Shown: positions 1 to 9,338, numbered from the stretch's first letter. The stretch is DNA of 64,000 nucleotides from JAOPZW01 sp963788935 (GCA_963788935.1 CAWBIM010000011.1:4020-68019), one strand, 5' to 3'. Notes: a model not told the origin generated them from the letters alone. Translations and numbers: made by a program.

Positions 1-2
1 CC

Positions 3-140
3 GGCGCGGGCGACGCGGGCACGGCGCCCGTCGCGCTGCTGATCGTGGCGCTGCTCGTGCTCGCGATGCTCGAGGGCGTGCTCGTCGCCGGCCTGCGCAG
101 CGAGGCCGAACGCGACCGCCGCGCCGTCGAGCGGTCGTGA
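3..140 (+). CDS. C-terminal fragment of a membrane protein (cut by window edge)
   Basis: The reading frame is open from the window edge to a TGA at 138-140. It encodes about 45 residues: one strongly hydrophobic segment (VALLIVALLVLAMLEGVLVAG) followed by a charged tail ending in RRAVERS. This is the last transmembrane helix and cytoplasmic tail of a larger membrane protein; too little remains to name a family. The stop overlaps the GTG start of the next gene (GTGA at 137-140), so the two are probably translationally coupled. Confidence 0.6.
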   Translation, partial: GAGDAGTAPVALLIVALLVLAMLEGVLVAGLRSEAERDRRAVERS

Positions 141-760
141 CCCCCGGCGCGGGCGTCGGCCTCGCCGAGACCGACGCCGAGCGCGTGCGGGAGGGCGTCG
201 CCGACGCCATCGTCGGCGGCCCCGAGGGCCTGCGCGAGATCCTCGGCACCGACCCGGCCGGCTTCCTCGCGCTCGTCGCCGCGGCGCGGGTCGGCGCCGA
301 GGAGGCCGATCGCCTGCTGCGCGTCGCGGTGACCGGCGCGCGCCAGGCGGGGCACAGCTGGGAGGCGATCGGGCGCCTGCTCGGGGTCAGCCGCCAGGCG
401 GCGCAGCAGCGCTTCGCGGCGTCGGCCGACGGCGGCGCGGCGGTGCCGGACGGCGACGATGGCTCTGCGGTGTCCGACCGGCGGGTCGTCTCCGGCGTGA
501 CCGCGCTGAGCGAGATGGGCGTGCTCGAGGTCGAGGGGGCGCGCGGCTGGCACCTCGTCGACCTCGGCCCGCTGTACCTCGTGCTCGAGCGCTCGCCGCG
601 CCGCTGGCGCCACCGGCGTCTCACGCTGCCCTCGCGCGCGACGCAGCGCCGCCTCGAGCGCGACGGCTGGGTCGCGGTCGGGACGTGGTTCCCGTTCCGC
701 TACTTCAAGCGCGCGGTCGACGCCCCGGTCGAGGCGGACACCGAGCCCGAGGCGAGGTAG
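137..760 (+). CDS. HTH-containing putative DNA-binding protein
   Basis: The 207-residue protein starts at a GTG that overlaps the previous stop. Residues about 70-95 read ARQAGHSWEAIGRLLGVSRQ and continue with AAQQRF. This is the compact helix-turn-helix seen in many actinobacterial proteins that resemble sigma-factor region 4. An acidic linker follows, then a basic, aromatic C-terminal part (LERSPRRWRHRRL; GWVAVGTWFPFRYFKR). I do not recognise the C-terminal domain. Its role as a regulator is inferred from the HTH alone, and no sensor domain is visible. Its 3' end overlaps the opposing gene that ends at 700 by about 60 nt. Confidence 0.65.
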   Translation: MTPGAGVGLAETDAERVREGVADAIVGGPEGLREILGTDPAGFLALVAAARVGAEEADRLLRVAVTGARQAGHSWEAIGRLLGVSRQAAQQRFAASADGGAAVPDGDDGSAVSDRRVVSGVTALSEMGVLEVEGARGWHLVDLGPLYLVLERSPRRWRHRRLTLPSRATQRRLERDGWVAVGTWFPFRYFKRAVDAPVEADTEPEAR

Positions 761-1372
761 GCGACCGGGACCTCGCCGCCGAGGGCGAACGGCGGCACGA
801 GGGCGATCCGGTCGCCGCTCCAGAAGCGGCCCGGGTCGTACCACGAGGCCGGGCGGGCGGCGGGCAGCAGGCCCATGTACTGGTAGGTCGTGGCGACGAG
901 CTCGGCGCAGTAGACCGTCTCGAGCGCGGTGGACCGCCGGACGCGGCCGTTGAGCCAGCCGCGCGCGAGCCCGAGCGTCGTCGGGAACGGGCGGCCGTCG
1001 AAGCGGTCGATGACCTCCATCAGGCGGTCCTCGTGTTCGCGGGTGACCGTGCCGCCCTCGAGCGCGCGGACCCACGCGCGCTGGCCGTAGCGGTCGTGCC
1101 AGGTGCGCACGGCGTCGGCGAGGAGGTGCAGCTGCACGCCGCGCTGGCGCTTCCCGCTCCAGACGTCCTCGAGCGAGCGGCCGAGCTCGGCGTGCCAGAG
1201 CAGCGGCGGGAGGTCGTCGATCGCCACCGCCATGCCGACGTGGTTGACCGGGCTGTTCGTGACGGTGCGGATCGCGACGTCCGCGAGCGACCGGCCGCGG
1301 AACAGCCAGATGTCGCCGGTCGCCGCGGTGGCGACGGCGTCGTCGAGGGCGAGGGTCGCGGTCGGGGGCCAC
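700..1372 (-). CDS. YiiX/NlpC-P60-like permuted papain-fold cysteine hydrolase
   Basis: The sequence has the hallmarks of permuted NlpC/P60 (YiiX-like) enzymes. These are an early GDIWLFRG strand, then NSPVNHVGMAVAID carrying the likely catalytic His, and near the C-terminus TVYCAELVATTYQYMG, which resembles the usual YCSELV block with the Cys. Such enzymes cleave amide bonds in peptidoglycan or lipids. No signal peptide is visible. The frame has no start codon near the expected N-terminus: the only ATG is at 1521, deep inside the divergent small gene. If one base of the G-run at 1364-1368 is an extra insertion, a GTG at 1370-1372 becomes the start and the protein begins VAPTATLALDD. I adopted that start; it is an inference. 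Confidence 0.6.
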
Positions 1373-1392
1373 GCCGCGTACCGTACGGCGCG

Positions 1393-1728
1393 ATGCGCGT
1401 CCCCTGGAAGGTCCTCGGCCTGGCCGGCGTCGCGGGCGTCGCGGCGACCGGTGTCGTCGTCGCCCGCCGGCGGCGCACCCAGCGCGAGTACGACCCGGCC
1501 GAGTTGCGGGAGCGGCTGCACCGCCGCCTGGCGGAGGCCGCGCCGGCGGGCCGGCCGATCCGCCGTCGCCGCCGTCCGCCGGTCCGTCGTCGTCGCCGTA
1601 GCGCTGCGTCGGGCTGGCGGCGCTCCGCTCCGGCCGGCTGGTCGGGTCGCGGGGTTCGCGGACTGCTCGGCGAGGGGGAGGTGGGCGGGGCGCCCGGGCG
1701 CCTCAACGCGGGATGCTGTGGTCAGTAA
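1393..1728 (+). CDS. Small basic single-pass membrane protein
   Basis: The 111-residue ORF begins MRVPWKVLGLAGVAGVAATG and continues with VVVARRRRTQ. That is a single N-terminal transmembrane helix followed by a positive stop-transfer cluster, then a charged amphipathic stretch (YDPAELRERLHRRLAEA). Small proteins of this shape are common in high-GC actinobacteria. The last roughly 50 residues are Arg-rich low complexity and may reflect a frameshift, because the early part looks far more protein-like. It would be transcribed divergently from the YiiX-like gene. Function unknown. Confidence 0.45.
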   Translation: MRVPWKVLGLAGVAGVAATGVVVARRRRTQREYDPAELRERLHRRLAEAAPAGRPIRRRRRPPVRRRRRSAASGWRRSAPAGWSGRGVRGLLGEGEVGGAPGRLNAGCCGQ

Positions 1729-1785
1729 GGGGGCCTATAACCCCATTAGTCACCACGGCACCCGCGGCGCCGGGCCACCCCGTCC

Positions 1786-3373
1786 CTACCCCGCCACCAC
1801 CGGGTCCGCCCACAGCGCCTGGTCCTCCCGGCCCAGCCGCCAGACCCCGACGCCGTACTCGTTGGCGCGGAACAGGCGCATCCGCTCGAGCACGGCGGCC
1901 GCGCTCGACGCCCATACCTCGTGGCGCACGCCGTCCGCGGCCACGTAGGAGAAGTGCGCCTCGTGCGCGAGTGCGTCGTACGCCGCCGGCACGCCGACCC
2001 GCGCCGAGAGCGCCGCGATGTCCGACCACTCGAGCGCGCGGGCCGGAGCGCCGGGTCCGGCCGGGCGGGGCCAGTCCAGGCCGTACAGCGGCGTGCCCAT
2101 CACGTACTTCTCGCGGTCGGGGAGCGTGTTGACGTAGTGGACGACCGCGCGCAGCCACGCCATGTCGGCGTTCGGTCCCGGCTCGGAGGTCGTCCAGTGG
2201 ATCCCCCACGCCATGACGAACACGACGTCGGCGGCCGCGGCGACGGCCGGGTAGTCGTAGAGGCCCGAGCGCGGGTGCGTCGGGTCGTCGGCCGTCTTCG
2301 CCGAGACGTCGACGGCGAGCTTCTTGCCGATCGCGTGCAGGCGGGCGGCGAGGTCGGTGACGAAGCTCGTGTAGGCCGCGCGGTCGCCCGGCAGGCCGGT
2401 CTCGAAGTCGACGTTGACGCCGTCGTAGTCGTGCGCGACCGCCTGCTCCACGATGGTCCGCAGCCACGCGCCGCGCAGCGCCGGCTCCGTCAGGACGCGA
2501 TGCAGCGTGGCCGTGTCCTGGCAGTCGAAGCGCGCGAAGACCTCGACCTGGCGCAGCCGCGCGAAGCTCGTGATCTGCGGGACGTCGGCGCCCTCGACGG
2601 CGCCGGTAGACGCGGTTGCACTCGAAGTACGTCGCGTGGATCGTCCCGATCTGCGTGTAGTGGGCCTTGAAGTCCTCGAACGACGCGCCCGTCGAGGCGA
2701 GCACGAACGCGTGCAGCGAACCGGTCGACGGCGGCGGGGCGTCGGTCGCCACGGTCAGCGCGCGCGAGGGCGGCGAGACGTGGCCGCGGGTGTCGACGGC
2801 GGCGACGGTGAACGTGTAGGCCTCGTCGACCGACAGCCGCGGGACCGCCATCCGGGTCGCCGCGACCTGGCCCAGCGCGAGGCCGTCGCGGAACACGCGG
2901 TAGCCGGCGACCGGCGCCGAGCCGGCGTGTGCGGCCCGCCAGGCGAGCGTCACGGCCGTGGCCGAGACCGCGACGGCGCGCAGGCCGGACGGCGGCTGCG
3001 GTGCCTCCCGCGCCGATGCCGTGCTGATCGTCGCGGCGGCCGAGCGGCGGCCGCGGGCGTCCACCGCGCGGACCGACAGACGTTGCGGCGCGCCCGGCAG
3101 CACCCGGACCGTCACGCGCGTGCCGCGCACGCGGCGCAGCGGACGGCCGTCGCGCTCGACGCGGTAGAAGGCGATGCGCGAGCGACCCGCGCGGGCGGCG
3201 GTCCAGCTCACGACCGCGCGGCGCCCGGAGATCGAGATCCCGAGGTGCCCGGGGCGACCGGGCCGCGACCGGTCGGGCCGCGACACGGTCGGGGCGGCCG
3301 GCGCGCTCCCGGCGCCGGCCGCCACCATGGTCACGGCGGCCGCGAGCGCGACCGCCGAACGCCTCCGTCTCAT
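1786..3373 (-). CDS. Secreted glycoside hydrolase family 18 protein with two FnIII domains (frameshifted)
   Basis: An N-terminal signal peptide (MRRRRSAVALAAAVTMVAAG, Ala-rich cleavage region) is followed by two fibronectin type III repeats (roughly residues 45-130 and 138-225) and a GH18 barrel. The active-site strand reads YDGVNVDFETG, matching the DxxDxDxE motif with the catalytic Glu but Asn at the second Asp. Further barrel features are VDVSAKT, FVMAWGIHW and MGTPLYGLDW. GH18 enzymes cleave beta-1,4 GlcNAc polymers; YaaH/SleL-like members act on peptidoglycan. The two halves lie in different frames, and one extra base near 2608 explains it (ATYFECNR then TGAVEGADVPQ). It starts 2 nt after the glmS stop, so it is probably the last gene of the exopolysaccharide operon, where a secreted hydrolase could trim or release polymer. 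Confidence 0.82.
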
Positions 3374-3375
3374 CC

Positions 3376-5244
3376 CTATTCGACGGTGACCGTCTTGGCG
3401 AGGTTGCGCGGCTGGTCCACGTTCAGCCCCCGCGCGACCGCGAGCTCGTAGGCGAGCAGCTGCATCGGCACCACCGACAGCAGCGGCGACAGCAGCCAGT
3501 CGACCGCCGGGACCGTGAAGCGGTGCGCGGCGAGCCGGCCGGCCGGGCTGTCCTCGTCGTCGACGACGGCGATGACGCGGGCGCCGCGCGCGGCGACCTC
3601 CTCGATGTTCGAGGCGAGCTTGTCGTGCAGCGGCGAGCCGGTCGCGGCGACGACGACGGGCGTGTCCTCGCCGATCAGCGCGATCGGGCCGTGCTTCATC
3701 TCGCCCGCCGCGTACGCGTCCGCGGGCAGGTACGTGATCTCCTTGAGCTTCAGCGCGCCCTCCATCGCGACCGGGGCGGCGATGTCGCGGCCGAGGAACA
3801 TGAACAGCTCGGACTTCGCGAGCCGCTCGCCGAGCCACGCCGCCGGCTGCGCGTTGCGCTGCACGGCCTGGTCGATGAGCTGCGGCATGCGCTGGAGCTC
3901 GGCGCACAGGCGCGAGAGCTCCTCGTGGGCGAGCGTCGCGCGGACCGACGCGAGCTTCAGCCCGAGGAGGTACAGCGCCGCCACCTGCGCGACGAACGTC
4001 TTCGTCGCCGCGACGCCGATCTCGATCCCGGCCCGGGTCAGCAGCGTCGCGTCGGCGTCGCGGGTGGCCTGCGAGCCGTCGACGTTCGTCACCGCGACCA
4101 CCGTCGCGCCCTCGGCCGCGGCGAGGCGCATCGCCGCGAGCGTGTCCGCCGTCTCGCCGGACTGCGTGATGCCGATGACGAGCGTCCCCTCGGGGAGGAC
4201 CGGGTCGCGGTAGCGGAACTCCGACGCCACCTCGACCTCGACCGGCACGCGCGCCCAGCGCTCGATCGCGTAGCGGGCGATCATGCCGGCGTGCAGCGAG
4301 GTGCCGCACGCGAGCACGCGGATCGCCTTCAGGTCGGCGAGCTCCGCGTCGCTCAGGCCGAGCTCGGGGAGGCGGATGCGGCCGTCGACGAGCCGGCCCT
4401 CGAGCGTGCGGGCGACGGCCGCGGACTGCTCGTGGATCTCCTTCAGCATGAAGGTCGCGTAGCCGCCGCGGTCGGCCGCCTCCTGCGCGACGTCGATCGT
4501 CTGCGGCGCGCGCGCCACCGGGGTGCCCGCGCTGTCGAAGATCTCGATCCCCTCGGCCCGGAGCGCGACGAGCTCGCCGTCCTCGACGAGCAGCAGCTGG
4601 TCGGTCGAGTCGGCGAACGCGGAGATCGCCGAGGCGATGAACTGCTCGCCGTCGCCCGCGCCGATGACGAGCGGCGCCTCGCGGCGCGCGCCGACCAGGA
4701 GCCCGGGCTCGTCGGCCGCCATCGCGACGAACGCGAAGTGGCCGTGCAGCTGGGCGTAGGCGGCGCGGACGGCGGCCATGAGGTCGCCCTCGTACAGCGC
4801 GCCGATGAGCTGCGAGACGGCCTCGGCGTCGGTCTGGGAGGTGAACTCCTGGCCGCCGGCCTCGAGCGCCTCGCGCAGCTCGGCGTGGTTCTCGACGATG
4901 CCGTTGAGCACGACCTGGATGCGGCCGGAGGCGTCGTCGTGGGGGTGGGCGTTGGCCTCGCTCACCCGGCCGTGCGTGGCCCAGCGGGTGTGGCCGATGC
5001 CGGCCGTCGGCTCGCGCTCGGCGAGGGCGACGCCGCCGCCGGCCAGGGCCGGGACGCGCTCGGCCGTCGCAACCGCGGCCCGCAGGCTCGCGAGGTTGCC
5101 GACGGACCGCACGCGCTCGGCGCGACCGGCGCGCTCGAGGGCGATGCCCGCGGAGTCGTAGCCGCGGTACTCGAGGGTGGCGAGGCCGTCCAGCAGCAGC
5201 GGCTGGGCCGCGCGGTGGCCGACGTATCCGATGATTCCGCACAT
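3376..5244 (-). CDS. glmS: Glutamine--fructose-6-phosphate aminotransferase (isomerizing)
   Basis: The 622-residue protein is full length for GlmS. It opens MCGIIGYVGHRAAQPLLLDG, where Cys2 is the N-terminal nucleophile of the glutaminase domain. An N-terminal Ntn-hydrolase half (about 1-240) is followed by two SIS sugar-isomerase domains; VLACGTSLHAG and TQSGETADT are the sugar-phosphate loops. The C-terminus DQPRNLAKTVTVE is the conserved GlmS tail. It makes glucosamine-6-phosphate, the first step of UDP-GlcNAc synthesis, in the cytoplasm. It sits between the deacetylase and the GH18 gene on the same strand, and glmM is in the divergent unit, so precursor supply is linked to the exopolysaccharide genes. 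There is no room for a glmS ribozyme in the 56 nt upstream. Confidence 0.97.
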   Translation of the reverse strand: MCGIIGYVGHRAAQPLLLDGLATLEYRGYDSAGIALERAGRAERVRSVGNLASLRAAVATAERVPALAGGGVALAEREPTAGIGHTRWATHGRVSEANAHPHDDASGRIQVVLNGIVENHAELREALEAGGQEFTSQTDAEAVSQLIGALYEGDLMAAVRAAYAQLHGHFAFVAMAADEPGLLVGARREAPLVIGAGDGEQFIASAISAFADSTDQLLLVEDGELVALRAEGIEIFDSAGTPVARAPQTIDVAQEAADRGGYATFMLKEIHEQSAAVARTLEGRLVDGRIRLPELGLSDAELADLKAIRVLACGTSLHAGMIARYAIERWARVPVEVEVASEFRYRDPVLPEGTLVIGITQSGETADTLAAMRLAAAEGATVVAVTNVDGSQATRDADATLLTRAGIEIGVAATKTFVAQVAALYLLGLKLASVRATLAHEELSRLCAELQRMPQLIDQAVQRNAQPAAWLGERLAKSELFMFLGRDIAAPVAMEGALKLKEITYLPADAYAAGEMKHGPIALIGEDTPVVVAATGSPLHDKLASNIEEVAARGARVIAVVDDEDSPAGRLAAHRFTVPAVDWLLSPLLSVVPMQLLAYELAVARGLNVDQPRNLAKTVTVE

Positions 5245-5300
5245 GGGGAGGGTGTCCGTTCCTTCTCGGTGAGTGGGGTGGGGTTACGGGCGGTGGTGCT

Positions 5301-6308
5301 TCACGCGCCCGTGCGCGGGTCGATGGCCAGCCAGGCGTAGAGGTCCGCGGCCGTCGTCGTGGTGTTGACCTCCTTGCGCTCCAGGCTGCGCTGCGCGGTG
5401 CGCGGCGGCTGGCGCGGATGGCCGTCCTCGAAGACCTCGCCGAAGCGGTCGTGGAGGGCGGCGTCGAGGAAGCCGGGGATCCGGCGGTCGTTGGTCTGCC
5501 AGCTGCCGTCGGCCGAGAACGGATAGGCGAACAGGTCGGCGGGGACCGGGCCGAGCTCCTTGCGCAGGCGGCGCATCCCGAGCTCGAGGTCGCCGGTCAC
5601 GCGGCGCCGGTAGGCGGCCCACGACTCGAGCCGGCCGTCGGCCCAGATCCGGTTCGCGTAGGCGGCGCCCTTCGTGCCCTTCGCGTCGATGCGGACCATC
5701 TTGTGCATCGCCGCGGCGTGGAGCTGGAGGTCCCAGCGGCCCGAGTCGCGCATCCGCCGGAACTCGTCCCAGCGCAGGTAGAACGGGTTGCCGCGGTCGA
5801 CCGGGTCGGTGATCACGAACATCGTCGCCCGGAACCCGAACTTCCGCAGGATCGGGTCGGCATGGCGGTAGCTGTCGAGCTGGCCGTCGTCGAAGGTGAT
5901 GAGGATCGGGCGCGACGGCAGGTCCTTCGCCGAGCCGCCCGGGTACTTCGCGTACTGCGCCGCCGAGATCGGGTGGAAGCCGGCCTGCTGGAGCATCGCC
6001 ATCTGCTCGGCGAACGCGTGCGGGGTGATCGTGTACGGGCTGTCGATCCGCGGGTCGATGCCGTGGTAGGTCAGAACCGGGACGGCCCCGCGGAAGGTCG
6101 GCAGCGGCGTCCAGGCCGCGCGCTGCGCCGGGGTCAGGGTCAGGGCCGGCGCGGCGACCGTCTCGCGGTTGAGCCACAGCCGCTTGAACGAGGCGTGCGA
6201 CTCGGCCAGGGCCGGGGCCATGAACACGATCGGGATGATCGAGAGCGGCAGGAGGAGGGGCGCGAAGGCCCACGTCGTGTGCCGCTTGAGACGGGCGAGG
6301 AGGCTCAC
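5301..6308 (-). CDS. Membrane-anchored polysaccharide deacetylase (NodB/PgaB-like)
   Basis: The GTG start at 6308 overlaps the stop of the synthase gene (GTGA), implying translational coupling. An N-terminal hydrophobic anchor (FAPLLLPLSIIPIVFMAPAL) places the catalytic domain outside the membrane. NodB motifs are clear: VPVLTYHGID, LITFDDGQLDSY (the TFDDG metal/catalytic block) and LHAAAMH (the HxxxxH metal ligands). About 335 residues, so it has only the deacetylase half of PgaB and lacks the C-terminal glycosidase half; the separate GH18 gene of the operon may supply hydrolysis. The likely substrate is the nascent GlcNAc-containing polymer made by the adjacent GT2 enzyme, by analogy with PNAG systems (inference). 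Confidence 0.9.
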   Translation of the reverse strand: MSLLARLKRHTTWAFAPLLLPLSIIPIVFMAPALAESHASFKRLWLNRETVAAPALTLTPAQRAAWTPLPTFRGAVPVLTYHGIDPRIDSPYTITPHAFAEQMAMLQQAGFHPISAAQYAKYPGGSAKDLPSRPILITFDDGQLDSYRHADPILRKFGFRATMFVITDPVDRGNPFYLRWDEFRRMRDSGRWDLQLHAAAMHKMVRIDAKGTKGAAYANRIWADGRLESWAAYRRRVTGDLELGMRRLRKELGPVPADLFAYPFSADGSWQTNDRRIPGFLDAALHDRFGEVFEDGHPRQPPRTAQRSLERKEVNTTTTAADLYAWLAIDPRTGA

Positions 6309-7924
6309 GACGCCACCTCCGCCGGCTGGGCGCCGCGCGTGCCCCAGGACCGCGTGCGCGACGTGAGGATCGCGTAGTAGGTCTGCCAGAGCAGGAACGC
6401 GAGGTAGAAGAAGACGAACAGGATGCCCGACAGCCAGAGCGTGTCGTAGCGGCGCTGGCGGAAGGCGAAGTACAGCCCGTACACCAGCGCGATCGCGTAG
6501 ATGCCGAGCAGGTAGACGATCGGCATGCCGCTGCCGTGCAGGAGCGGCTCGACGACGACCGCGCGGACCGCGGCGATCGGCGCGACCAGCGGCAGGACCA
6601 CGGAGACGTAGGTCGCGATCGCCGCGATCGGGTTCTTCTTCCAGATGAACGTCGCGACGATGAGCGACTCGCGCGTCCAGGAGCGCTTCCAGCGGGTCTG
6701 CTGCTTCATGAACTGCTGGAAGGTCTCGGGGACGATCGTGTGGCTGACCGCCTTCTCCTCGTAGCGGACCTTCCAATCGCGCAGGACGCAGTTCGTCAGC
6801 GAGCGGTCGTCGCCGAACGTCGACTCGACGCCGAGGAACATCTGCTTCTCCCACCAGTCGAGGTGGGGCAGGATCGCCTCGCGGCGGTAGGCGGAGAAGC
6901 AGCCGCTGCAGCAGGTGACGGCGCTGAAGACCGACTCGGCCGCCTTCAGGACCTTGAAGGCCACGAAGTAGCGGACCGCCTGCATCCGCGTCAGCCAGGT
7001 CGCGCGGATGTTGAGCACGTCCGCGTGCCCGCAGATCGCGCCGACCTTCTCCTCGGCGAAGCCCTGGACGAGCACGCGCATCGCGTCCTCCTCGAGGACC
7101 GAGTCCGAGTCGACGAAGGCGACGATCTCGGCGTCGGTGGCGCGGATGCCGGCGGCCATGGCGGCCCGCTTGCCGCGGTTCTCGGGGAAGTCGATGACCT
7201 CGACGCGGCCGTTCGCGTGCGCGGCGACGGTGTTGAGCTCGCGCAGCGTGCCGTCCGACGAGCCGTCGTTGATCGCGACGATCTGCAGCTTGTGGGCCGG
7301 GTAGTCGAGCGCGAGCAGCGAGCGCAGCGACTGGGCGATCGCCGCCTCCTCGTTGAACGCGGGCATCACGATCGCGACGTGCGGCTCGATCCCGGCCGGC
7401 TTGCCCGGGCGGTAGAAGAGCGAGATCACGAAGCGCGAGACGATGTAGCCCGAGACGATCAGCCCGTAGGTCGCGAAGAACGGGTCGATCGTGAGCATCT
7501 GGATGAACGCCGCCTTGTAGATGACGACGCCGGCGACGATCACGCAGAGGTAGGTGAAGGCCACGAGCCGCAGGAGCGGGTCGAGGATCCGGCCGTAGCG
7601 GGTCGGCCGGTCGATGACCGGGGCGGCGGTCGCGGTGGGGGCGGGCGGGTCGGCCGCGACGAGGGCCTCGAGCTCGGCGATCTCGGCTTCGGCCTCGGCG
7701 TCGAACGGCGCCGGCGCGTCGAAGATCGACAGGTCGAAGTCGGCCGGGAGCTCGACGTGGATCGGCGGGGCGACGCGGCGCTCGCGCACGGGGGCGGTGG
7801 CGACGGCCGTCGCCTCGTGGCGTGCGGGCGTGTGGTCGGCGGGCGCCGCCGGCCACGTCGCGCCCGGGTGGGCGCCGCGCAGGCGGCGGTTCAGCGTCCG
7901 CATGTGGGAGCGGTTGCGGATCAT
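6305..7924 (-). CDS. Processive family-2 glycosyltransferase (hyaluronan/PNAG synthase type)
   Basis: About 540 residues starting at the ATG at 7924, 2 nt after the dehydrogenase stop. A long acidic, proline-rich cytoplasmic N-terminus precedes two transmembrane helices (around VAFTYLCVIVAGVVIY and the SGYIVSRFVISLFY region). The GT2 catalytic domain follows: IVMPAFNEEAAI, VAINDGSSDGT, FVDSDSVLEEDA (the DxD nucleotide-sugar site) and QQTRWKRSW (the QxxRW motif diagnostic of processive polymerases). Several C-terminal helices form the translocation channel. The architecture fits HasA, NodC and PgaC enzymes that polymerise and export GlcNAc-containing chains. The exact polymer cannot be read from sequence. 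A UDP-HexNAc dehydrogenase upstream suggests a uronic acid may be a co-substrate. Confidence 0.9.
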   Translation of the reverse strand: MIRNRSHMRTLNRRLRGAHPGATWPAAPADHTPARHEATAVATAPVRERRVAPPIHVELPADFDLSIFDAPAPFDAEAEAEIAELEALVAADPPAPTATAAPVIDRPTRYGRILDPLLRLVAFTYLCVIVAGVVIYKAAFIQMLTIDPFFATYGLIVSGYIVSRFVISLFYRPGKPAGIEPHVAIVMPAFNEEAAIAQSLRSLLALDYPAHKLQIVAINDGSSDGTLRELNTVAAHANGRVEVIDFPENRGKRAAMAAGIRATDAEIVAFVDSDSVLEEDAMRVLVQGFAEEKVGAICGHADVLNIRATWLTRMQAVRYFVAFKVLKAAESVFSAVTCCSGCFSAYRREAILPHLDWWEKQMFLGVESTFGDDRSLTNCVLRDWKVRYEEKAVSHTIVPETFQQFMKQQTRWKRSWTRESLIVATFIWKKNPIAAIATYVSVVLPLVAPIAAVRAVVVEPLLHGSGMPIVYLLGIYAIALVYGLYFAFRQRRYDTLWLSGILFVFFYLAFLLWQTYYAILTSRTRSWGTRGAQPAEVAS

Positions 7925-7926
7925 GC

Positions 7927-9222
7927 TCAGATGACCTCGCGACGCGTGCCGACGGGCGTGCGGTAGGTGCCGTCGATGACGACGGGGCAGTCGTGCAGCC
8001 AGGAGAGGTCCTGGCCGGGGTGGACGAGCGTGAGGATCGCGACGTCGTAGCCGCGCGCCGAGGGCGGGACGGACGTGAAGCGGACGCCCTCCTGCTCGAA
8101 GGCCGGGGCGAGCGGGTCGTGGTAGTCGACGTGCACGCCGGCCATGTGGAGGTCGCGGACGATCTCCAGGGCGGCCGACTCGCGCAGGTCGCCGAGGCCC
8201 GGCTTGTAGGTGACGCCGACGACGAGGACGCGCGGGTCCTCGATGCCGGCGACCTCCGCCAGGGCGCGCTGGACGAACCGCCCCGGGCGCTTGGCGACCT
8301 GCTCCATCGAGGCGGCGATGACCGGCATGTGGACGCCGTCGGCGCGCAGCGGCTCGAGCAGGTAGTAGGGGTCGACCGGGATGCAGTGGCCGCCGACACC
8401 GGCCGACGGGTAGTGGGCCATGAAGGCGTAGGGCTTCGTCGCGGCGGCGTCGATGACCTCGACCGCGTCGAGGCCGTAGATGCGCGCGGCCTCGGCGAAC
8501 TCGAACGCGAGCGCGATGTTCGCCGCGCGGAACGTGTTCTCCATGAGCTTCGCCATCTCGGCCGCCTCCGGGCTCGAGACCGCGTGGATCTCCGAGCAGG
8601 TGTGGCGCAGGACGCGCGCGGCGTGCTTGAAGCACTCCTCGCTGACGCCGCCGACGACGCGCGGGGTCGCCTGCTGGGCGTGGGCCTTGACGCCCGGGTC
8701 GATCCGCTCGGGGGCGAAGGCGACGAACACGTCCTCGCCGGCGACGAGACCGCGGCGGGCGAGCGGCTCGACCAGCATCCGGCGGGTCGAGCCGATCGAC
8801 GTCGTCGAGGTGAGGATGATCGTCTGGCCCGCGCGGGCGTGGTCGACGACGGTGTCGCAGGCGCCGCGCAGAGGGCGCAGGTCCGGCTGGCGGCGTTCGT
8901 CGACCGGCGTCGGGACCGCGATGATGATCGCGTCGGCGGCGGCGAGGTCGGCCGGGTCGGCGGTCAGCGCGAGCGTGCCGTCGTCGAGGTGGCGGGCGAG
9001 CTGGAGCTGTTCGTGGTCGAGGAGCTCGGCGTCGCCCGCGGCGATGGCCGCCAGGCGGCGCGCGGAGATGTCGAGCCCGATGACGGGGTGGCCGGCGACG
9101 CCGAGCGCGATCGCGGTCGGCAGGCCGACGTAGCCCATGCCGACGACGGCGACGCTGAGGTCGGCGGCGGCCGACCGGGCGTCGGAGCGTGTCAGCTCGG
9201 CGGGGGTGGCAACTGGGTTCAT
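7927..9222 (-). CDS. UDP-N-acetylhexosamine C6-dehydrogenase (WbpA/WecC-like)
   Basis: The 431-residue protein begins at the ATG at 9222. An NAD-binding Rossmann motif near the start (VAVVGMGYVGLPTAIALG) and the nucleotide-sugar dehydrogenase core are intact. The catalytic loop is GVGGHCIPVDPYYL: Cys in the GGHCIPVDP context typical of UDP-GlcNAc/ManNAc 6-dehydrogenases, not the GGSCFPKD of UDP-glucose dehydrogenases. FAPERIDPG agrees with that subgroup. It oxidises a UDP-HexNAc to the uronic acid in two NAD-dependent steps in the cytoplasm. It is the first gene of the minus-strand operon, preceded by about 530 nt of divergent intergenic DNA that contains a strong hairpin. Substrate identity (GlcNAc versus ManNAc) is uncertain. 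Confidence 0.9.
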   Translation of the reverse strand: MNPVATPAELTRSDARSAAADLSVAVVGMGYVGLPTAIALGVAGHPVIGLDISARRLAAIAAGDAELLDHEQLQLARHLDDGTLALTADPADLAAADAIIIAVPTPVDERRQPDLRPLRGACDTVVDHARAGQTIILTSTTSIGSTRRMLVEPLARRGLVAGEDVFVAFAPERIDPGVKAHAQQATPRVVGGVSEECFKHAARVLRHTCSEIHAVSSPEAAEMAKLMENTFRAANIALAFEFAEAARIYGLDAVEVIDAAATKPYAFMAHYPSAGVGGHCIPVDPYYLLEPLRADGVHMPVIAASMEQVAKRPGRFVQRALAEVAGIEDPRVLVVGVTYKPGLGDLRESAALEIVRDLHMAGVHVDYHDPLAPAFEQEGVRFTSVPPSARGYDVAILTLVHPGQDLSWLHDCPVVIDGTYRTPVGTRREVI

Positions 9223-9301
9223 GGAGTGTGGGATGGGGGGTCGGGAGCGGTGCGAGTGCGGGGTCGCCGCGACGTGCGGCGGGTGCGGCAGGGGCGCGCA
9301 G

Positions 9302-9338
9302 CCGCGCACTCCTCGCTGGGGATGCGAGGAGTGCGCGG
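9302..9338. promoter_or_regulatory. Perfect 15-bp inverted repeat in the leader of the exopolysaccharide operon
   Basis: The arm CCGCGCACTCCTCGC (9302-9316) pairs perfectly with 9324-9338 around a 7-nt loop. It lies 80 nt upstream of the dehydrogenase start. Because no gene ends here, it is more likely a 5' leader stem-loop or a dimeric-regulator site than a terminator, and no T-tract follows on either strand. Confidence 0.55.

Noticed and set aside
5245..5300. glmS ribozyme-type riboswitch
   Set aside because: Only 56 nt separate glmS from the deacetylase stop, too little for the ribozyme core, and no matching conserved sequence was seen.
3523..5340. Long plus-strand ORF antisense to glmS
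   Set aside because: It is an Arg/Val/Asp-rich shadow created by GC-rich codon bias. glmS on the other strand is full length with all expected motifs.
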